From assembly GCA_037576215.1 (NCBI GenBank), contig JBANDB010000003.1:372001-436000 (forward strand): a stretch of 64,000 nt of DNA. Reading direction: 5' to 3'. Positions 57,697 through 64,000 of this stretch are shown here, one piece after another. The stretch's first letter is position 1. The number at the start of each line of letters is the position of its first letter. The notes beneath the pieces are model-generated. The model was not told where the DNA came from. It ran no database searches and worked only from the letters and a program-made list of their open reading frames with translations. This DNA is from Armillaria gallica (taxonomy: Eukaryota; Basidiomycota; Agaricomycetes; Agaricales; Physalacriaceae). Made by a program: the position numbers and the translations under genes.

Positions 57697-58110
57697 GAAA
57701 AGTCAAGCTAAGGACAGGAAACGATGGTAAGGTTTTGTACTGTACCTAGAACTCACCTCAATGGCTACTCATTGGACCAGCAAGGATGACAAGCTTTTTG
57801 AAGGCATGCATTCAGAATTATTTGCTGAGAACAGGTGAGAACAGGAATGATATCCAAGGATTGCTGCACAGAAAAAAAAAGGTGGTGGTACAAGTTCAAG
57901 AGGCCAACCGCTAGAGAATTTGAATTTGAATTTGATTTCGTAATCAAACTTCAGGTCACACATGCCTGACCTCCGGTATTCGGGCCGTAACTCTCAACCA
58001 AATCCAGTCATATCAAACTCAAATCCAAATAAAATCGTCTGGAGTCCTACGACCGTTGATCTGATTTCCTTCCTTGGATGCGAATAATCAACATCAGTCC
58101 GTGGAACTCA
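57697..58110 (+). repeat. Dispersed repeat, copy 2
   Basis: Partner of 33670-34140. Its left part carries TpG/CpA where the partner has CpG. Its right part (beyond about 57960) keeps CpG, so the decay boundary falls within this copy. Lies upstream of the P450 gene at 58547. Confidence 0.7.
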
Positions 58111-58546
58111 ATCTCGACTTAGACCGTAATAATGCTTACACTCAAACCTTCGCACTAGTTGCGCACTAGACCTCCAAAGGAATCCCGAAGAAACGTTTGC
58201 GACGGAAACGGACATTCAAAAGTTCTTTCTGACGGACTGATTGGTTTCGACTAGTGCTGCTTGTGGATCATAATGACAAAAAGGGTTTATTTATTCTGTA
58301 TTGCTTTCTCTCCTACTGGGACTGTGACTGGATAGCGATATACGATTCAACTCTGACGAAGACGGTGACGTATCTGCAAATAATAACTGGCATCTCCGGG
58401 TAACTGTGACGCTTCCTAGAGTTCGCGTTTTCCATCAGATTCATCATGGGACCATTCGTCTGGCGTATCACGAGGGAACTATGTCTGTCAGGAACTCAAT
58501 TCTCAGCTCTCTTAAAGGAACCTCCCCAACCAATTCTCAGAAAGAC

Positions 58547-60650
58547 ATGGACTCCCCCACTATCTTACTTTTGTCTGTCATCGTCTTTACAACTTTATAC
58601 TACTGGAAATTAAAGAGCAGACATCACTTGCCTTTACCTCCAGGTCCACCAGGAAGATTCTTTGTCGGAAACAGCATTCCATCTACCGAGTACCTCCTCA
58701 TTCAGTAACACAATTCACGAGCTCATCAAATTCCAGTGCCTTCCTCCAGTTCGAAGAATGGACGCAACAGTATGGCTCTGTATTCTCTCTGAAACAGGGA
58801 GGTCAAACGACTGTGGTAGTCGGCAGGTACCAGGTATTTGTCCTTGCTCCACCCTGCTTTCTCCTCGTGACCATTACTCCCAGGCAGCCTGCGACATAAT
58901 GGAAAAGGAAGGCGCGTCGTTAGTTGATCGGCCCCGGAGCATTGCAGCCGGAGACACGCTTTCTGGTGGGATGCGTGTTCTACTGACGCCTGCCGGACAA
59001 AGACTGAAGAGACTTCGCAAGTAGATCACTTCCCTTCGCTCCCGTTCTTTCGCTGATGCCCATTAACAGAGCCCTACACGCGCAACTCCAGCCAAAAGTG
59101 GCTGCGACTTACGAGGATATACAATCACACCACGCCAAGAATCTTATCGCAGACATGCTCGAAGACCCTTCTCAGCACCAAATGCACGCTAAAAGGTAAT
59201 TACCTCACCTCTCTAGTAAACAACGAAATTAACATAGGTTAGATATTCTGCGAGCGTTATCATGACCCTCACCTACGGAAAAACCACGCCAACAAGCTAC
59301 ACAGATCCCGAAGTCCAGAAAATCAACAACTATCTCTTCCGTATCGGGGCAGCCGTCCGTCCCGGGACCTACCTCGTCGACACTTTCCCCATCCTCGCTT
59401 ACCTACCCGGCTACCTCTCCAAACTCAAACGCCAACACCAAGAGGAACTTACGCTCTTCCGGGAACAAGTCGGGACCGTCAAAGGGAAAATGGTCCAAGT
59501 AGGTCAAACTCCCCAGGCCCGCATTCACCACTTCTGACATCTCCTCAGGACGAGGAGCTTCCTCCCAGTTTCGCAAAGCACCTTCTCCAGAACCAGCGAA
59601 CGTACGGGCTGAGCGACGATGAGGTTGCTTACTCTGCTGGGTCGATGTTCGGTGCAGGCTCGGATACCGTTGAGTCCTCCTCAAAGCTCATAATACGTCT
59701 CTACCTTCTGATAACCCATGTAGACAGCAGCCGCAATCAGTTTCATGGTCATGGCCTGCGCTTCGTTCCCGGGCGCACAAAAATGGGCGCAAGAGGAGAT
59801 CGACAGGATAGTCGGGCAGCAACGAGGTACACATACACGGATCCTCTTTTATATTTACTGAACGTAATGATTTACAGTCCCGACATTCAAAGACCAAGAA
59901 GTCTTACCGCGAGTCGCAGCATTCGTCTTGGAGTGTACGAGATGGTCAGTCATCATTTGTACAATGCCTGACTCAGGGTTGAACTTCCGTGACTAGGCGG
60001 CCCGTAAGCATTTCAGGTGCGGCTGCGGTGTTGAAAGTGTTGCTACCCCCCGTTTGACCAGCCTACTAGGATTCGCCCATAAGGCAACCAAAGACATTTA
60101 CTGGGTACGTCGCACCGACTGGTGTATCTATATTAGTCCTTGAGGAATTCCTCATCAGAAAGGATACATGATCCCAGCTGGAGCGACTGTCATCGGTAAT
60201 CATTGGTGTGTCTGCGTCTCTCGATGACGCCTGTCTTCTTGCTAGCGTATACTCTGACACCCGTCAAGGTGCATTTCACGAGACCCAGAAGTCTATCCTT
60301 CCCCGGACGAGTTCATTCCCCAGCGCTGGATCCGTGCCTCTGACTCGTCCCTCAACACCGAGAACAAGCCATTCACATTTGGTTTTGGCCGTCGTGTTTG
60401 TCCGGGTTCTCACGTCGCCGAAAGGTGATACTAGATAACCCCTTCAGTTCGTTATGATTCTGACTATCTTTTGGGTAGGTCTTTGTTCCTCACGGCTGCG
60501 ATGATCCTCTGGGCCTTCAACATAAGCAAGTCCAGCCCGATCGATACCATGGCATTCACCCAAACAGCTAATGTCCATCCGCTGCCGTTTAAGGTTGATA
60601 TCAAGCCTAGATTTGAAGGTATTTCTGGATTAATTTCGGAAATCGAGTAG
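58547..60650 (+). CDS. Cytochrome P450, CYP5150-like, intact
   Basis: From ATG 58547 an N-terminal membrane anchor (TILLLSVIVFTTLYYW) leads to the Pro-rich hinge LPLPPGPPGRFFVGN. Later exons give FEEWTQQYGSVFSLKQGGQT, DRPRSIAAGDTLSGG, RYSASVIMTLTYGKTTPTSY, the I-helix GAGSDTTAAAISF (split near 59672), ExxR in LECTRWRPVS, PAGATVIGNHW, and the heme loop FGFGRRVCPGSHVAER (about 60380) with the Cys ligand, ending TAG 60648-60650. About ten introns, all with workable GT-AG sites and phases. The pattern matches the CYP5150 family, expanded in Agaricomycetes and often able to hydroxylate aromatic or terpenoid compounds; this enzyme's substrate is unknown. The surrounding frames look fragmented only because of the introns. 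Confidence 0.87.
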
Positions 60651-60683
60651 TACGGATACGATACAGAGGAACAAAACCAGAAT

Positions 60684-62018
60684 CTAGACAGGGATACTAG
60701 TCCAGCCAGATTCAGCGTGATATTCGCTCTCTAGATCTGTCAAATGTCCCTCCCCATTATCGACATGACTCTCCTGAAACTGCGTGATATGTACTTGCAG
60801 CGGTCCCATCACGAAATCATCTTTACGCCATGGCGACGGAGAACGTTGAACGCCAGTACTGCGACGTGCAACCTTTTTCGCAGTTGTTTTGCTCTTAGCT
60901 GCCATATCAATGCGGATAATAATCATATAGAAAGTAGCGCTTATGATCGGGGATATCTAAATGAGTTTTGAATAAACGGATAGATGAACATGGGGAGATC
61001 CACAGTGCTTACCAAGTCCAGCACAACGAAAAGACCATTAGTTTCTGCGGCATAACACCCTATAGCCACAAGCAGAGAAACAGAATACAATATACCCGCA
61101 TCGATGATAATTAGTAGCGGATGCATAAGGCTTCCTTTCCCACACCGATGAGATACGATATTTCTGTCAATAGACCAGATGCGATAGCCAAGTAGACCTA
61201 GGAGATTTGTTATGACGGGATGTAGAGACAGGAAGTATTTGCTCACCGGTCGCAGCGATATTTGTAGACAACGTCGACACGAAGAAGACTTGCATCCAGT
61301 GCTCGGTTTCATGCCCAAAGACACCTTGTTGGTGGCTAAGAGAGCAATTATAAACAGTTCCGACCGCGCACGCTATGAAGGATCTCTATGTTAGCATTTT
61401 CTGTAGTTCATTGACCATTACTAGAGCCTGACCTACAAATGAGCTCCAGCCTATACTGGGAATAACAATGGCCCAAAGCGATCCCCAGACGACATAACAT
61501 CGATACATCTTGTTCAATCTGGTCAATAATGGCATGTTGGATGTGAATAGAACTCCTTTACCACGATTGCATCTGCTAGAGCGGTCTGCACCGAGTAGAC
61601 TGAGATCTTGAGAAGGAACCCCACTTCGCTGACGTCCGAGAAGTATGCAGTTGGACCTCCTTTGAGTAAGTTATTCTTGTATACAAAGCCAGAGAGTACG
61701 TGATGTACGTCGACTATCATATGCTGCATGCAGTTGAGATTAGCGTGGCGTTTGCGAAAATACAGAACGTACTGCGGTGCTTAATGCGCCGAAAGCGCAG
61801 GCTGTGAACATCTTTTTCGTACTAATTCCCTTGCTTTCGACATCTCGACGACGACGTCTAATTAGAACGTATACTGTCGCAGAGAGCATTAAGAGAGAAA
61901 GACCTGGTTAACAGATGAGCTTGGATTTTAGGTTGGCAGAATGTTACTTACCATACAGGATGCCTTCCAACGCTAGGGCGACAATGGATATTACATCCAT
62001 GGAAGCGCCCTTTTTCAT
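60684..62018 (-). CDS. Seven-transmembrane protein of an Agaricomycete family
   Basis: Exons from ATG 62018 give hydrophobic segments in order: VISIVALALEGILYGLSLLM; then RRRRRDVESKG; HMIVDVHHVLSGFVYK; DVSEVGFLLKISVYSVQTAL; LNKMYRCYVVWGSLWAIVIP; a glycosylatable loop (VYNCSLSHQQ); LLGYRIWSIDRNIVSHR; LLIIIDAGILYSVSLLVAIG; and ISATFYMIIIRIDMAAKSKT. A hydrophilic tail rich in charged residues ends at 60684. The (Y)RCYVVW and Y(K/R)IWxxDR marks are typical of a large basidiomycete membrane-protein family of unknown function, perhaps receptor-like. Splice sites and phases close, and no stop or frameshift was found. It is tail-to-tail with the P450 gene, their stops only about 35 bases apart. Confidence 0.82.
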
Positions 62019-63576
62019 GGTGTACACAGCGCGAAAATATCGATGTTTGGTGCCAAGGAAGTCATATATAAGGAGAGCCTGGAGCGATACCGTCGGATTG
62101 TACTGCTAGTTCGTGCACTAGGAGTTATTGTTTTTCCTATGTTTCAAGAAGAGTACTTGGAGATTGAAGCTACTCCAAACTATTCTAGTACAGTTATTCC
62201 GAAAACAGTTCGACGCTATAATATCACAGAGCTTCTTGGTGAGATCCATCTGCACTAAGATCATCGACAAGATTGAGTGAGGTCATCCAGAGGGCGGCCT
62301 GGACCTCATGGGCTCGGAACACGGCATATTCTGACCATAGTTCAGCTGTAGAGAATGCAGTCACCGTCGCTGACTTGCATACGCCGATATATTTACTCGG
62401 AGTTCCCATTCAATCTGCTGTGCGATTGTCGGCACGGGATTTTGCAATTTAGTCTTCCATGACTGCGTGGGGTTTCGATAACGTGTAAATGAGTAGGTAG
62501 GTTTTCACAAGGGATACAAAAATAACTTTTGACCAGCCAGAAACGCAGAGTTTGATGTTCAGATGGCGGTAAAATGTGGGGCCCTACCCTAATTGGAAAT
62601 AACCGCTTTCAACTGCGAGCTTCGGTGACATGTTTGATAGCCGCACCTTGGCATTCCAATTTACTTAGCTCCGAGTCTCCTACCTCCGCAACTTTGCATT
62701 TCTCTCTTTTTTTCTAACATACTGATATTGCATTTCTCTTGTACTCTCTGGAATAAAGCTTCCTTTCCAGCATATATCCAGCCGATCTCGGGCGGGCTTA
62801 CTTTAAAGAAATACAAGGCAATGGCACTAAATGATCCGCGGATCGTGGAGTTTCTAGTGAGTCTTCAGCGACTTCTAGACCACTTCACTGCATGAAACAC
62901 GTTTTTTCAATTGACCTTCCTCAGATGCGAAGTACACAATTGCCGTCATTTTGATGTAGAAGAAGTCAGTGCGCTAATATTCACTTCCCTTCAGCTTGTC
63001 AGATCTGATACGACTGTCAGCTACAGATAAGGCTGCAGGGTGCCCATGAACAGGGAGAAAAACCATTCGGTACATGTCAGATTTTAGACAGATACACATT
63101 GATGTCTGATTTGGACAGACAAAAGCACCATAACGATACGTATCAAGTTTCGACATTGCATCAGTGGCTTAGCATCGCTTAATGATGATGCGACCTGGAC
63201 GGCCTGATAAATAGCTGCCGCAATGACTCATGCCATTCGTACCAGGGACCGAGCGGAGCCGTCCAGGAAACTCAGCTTGCTTTTCTTTCTACTATCCAAA
63301 CGGTGCACCATCCTTCTTACAGCGACTTCGACACAATCCGTATCCTTCTTTTTTCTCTATTTTATTAACTGCAAGCTGATCCTCCGGATCAGCACTCGTT
63401 TAATTCCGCTGAATGCCGATCCCGTACTGGCCGCAAATAGGAACCGGACTTGACTCAACCCATCAATTAACAAAAACAAAGCATCTCCGAATCACGCTTT
63501 CTCACAGCCTCTGCGACGTACTTATGATTCGCTCTACGGCTTCCTAAGGTGAATCACTCTCTCCCTCTTTTCTCCC
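62019..63576. other. Intergenic stretch
   Basis: About 1.5 kb. At 62821 an ATG (MALNDPRIVEFL, then gtgagt) looks like a first exon with a pyrimidine-rich leader, but the next exon runs into a stop; no gene is supported. No RNA gene seen. Confidence 0.35.
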
Positions 63577-64000
63577 ATGTTGTCGACGCCAACTGAACTC
63601 CCTACTCCTCGAATAGAAAGGCACGGCAGATACACGCTTTCTTCACACATTATCCCAGCCCCCAGCCCCCGCCTCACGCCCCACATCGACCAGCCTATTT
63701 TTGTCGATAAAACAAGAGCATCCCAAGCAGTGGAAACGGTAATAACAGGTCGACGCGAGATCATCAAATTCGGAACGTCAAACACGCATCGCCTGTGGAA
63801 CTGCGTTAACAGATACGTCAGTAATCACGTCGGGCAAGGATTGACGTTTGTGTTCGTTCCTGGAAATGGGATACCAAAGGAGGTGAGTCCTGACATGAGT
63901 GTTTTCATCAAGTTTAAGTACTAAACGCAGTCTAGACATATGAACCTGCGGTCCAACACCTAATATCTGCCTCACCAGGGCTTGTTGACGAGGTATGGAT
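63577..64000 (+). CDS. Alpha/beta-hydrolase, 5' part (cut by window edge)
   Basis: ATG 63577 opens an exon to about 63881 with GLTFVFVPGNGIPKE, the strand and HG-like oxyanion turn of the alpha/beta-hydrolase fold. An intron (gtgagt at about 63882 ... gtctag at about 63938) leads to TYEPAVQHLI and LVDEVW at the edge. This resembles an Agaricomycete family of AB-hydrolases (pattern 'FxHGNGxxKExxEPxxxxL...IDEVWxxD'). The nucleophile elbow lies beyond the window. The N-terminal 60 residues are Pro-rich without a signal peptide. Confidence 0.7.

Larger units (their letters stand above)
51439..57960. repeat. Old CpG-poor repeat domain right of the retrotransposon
   Basis: About 6.5 kb with no intact gene and hardly any CpG (for example none in 55601-55700), with TpG/CpA in excess. 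It contains two CACTG MITEs, a peroxiredoxin fragment and internal repeats. The end of one repeat at about 53660-53780 (GGACTCGGTTTTGCC, TGGCCCTCACTCACTAGTCA) is echoed at 55566-55640 and, further on, at 38450. CpG returns abruptly after about 57960. Probably one or more decayed DNA transposons; type not established. Confidence 0.6.

Noticed and set aside
58406..59024. Right-hand P450 as a pseudogene because its frames look broken
   Set aside because: Every break is resolved by a GT-AG intron in correct phase; I-helix, ExxR and heme Cys are all in frame.
62821..62960. First exon MALNDPRIVEFL with following intron
   Set aside because: The next exon meets a stop after nine codons in the only workable phase; no downstream homology.
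1..64000. CRISPR arrays, bacterial operons, integrative prophage
   Set aside because: Spliceosomal introns and fungal gene families throughout; no direct-repeat arrays with unique spacers were seen.

Overview
The window is nuclear DNA of a filamentous basidiomycete, most likely an Agaricomycete. The evidence is: genes broken by many short (about 35-120 bp) GT-AG introns with CTRAY-like branch points; Agaricomycete-type families (HET-domain protein, two class II P450s, a 7TM 'DREV/IWRVDR'-type membrane protein, expanded medium-chain dehydrogenases); a CLIP-170-type CAP-Gly protein; and a chromodomain Ty3/Gypsy retroelement. Nothing points to a prokaryote or an organelle.

Layout, left to right. 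A HET-domain gene (510-2345, +) is followed by an unrecognised small gene (2949-3597, -). Next is a complete but broken Argonaute (3678-7700, -) with three in-frame stops and three frameshifts. Just upstream of it lies a 654-bp near-perfect inverted repeat (9029-9682). Then come an apparently intact P450 (10105-12865, -); a tandem pair of proteins built from degenerate nucleotidyltransferase-like modules (14758-16277 and 16986-19293, -); an hAT-type MITE with 8-bp target duplications; and a tRNA-Ser(AGA). Two tandem medium-chain dehydrogenase (MDR) genes (20538-23355, -) precede the CAP-Gly protein (24170-27655, -). A second HET paralogue with a frameshift sits at 29863-31660 (+). Two more MDR paralogues (32119-33382; 36201-37472, the last frameshifted) flank a candidate small secreted protein.

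From about 38.4 to 58.0 kb is a repeat domain. Old DNA there is visibly poor in CpG. It holds two CACTG-ended MITEs, a captured fragment of a 2-Cys peroxiredoxin gene, and dispersed internal repeats. A much younger 8.95-kb self-priming chromovirus (42485-51433) is nested in it, with 485-bp LTRs, a TGATG target duplication, a PBS complementary to its own predicted 5' mRNA end, gag, pol, and a polypurine tract. Its pol frame is cut by three TGA codons at expected Arg positions, and every LTR-LTR difference lies at a CpG, so it is decaying by C-to-T change at CpG. To the right are an intact CYP5150-like P450 (58547-60650, +), an intact 7TM membrane protein (60684-62018, -) and the start of an alpha/beta-hydrolase (63577-end, +).

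The genes do not form an obvious biosynthetic cluster. The themes are lineage-specific duplication (HET x2, MDR x4, NTase-like x2) and genome defence against repeats: a dying Argonaute, a long hairpin able to make dsRNA, and a CpG-decayed repeat block. All exon joins were made by eye; start sites and some junctions are flagged as uncertain in the entries.
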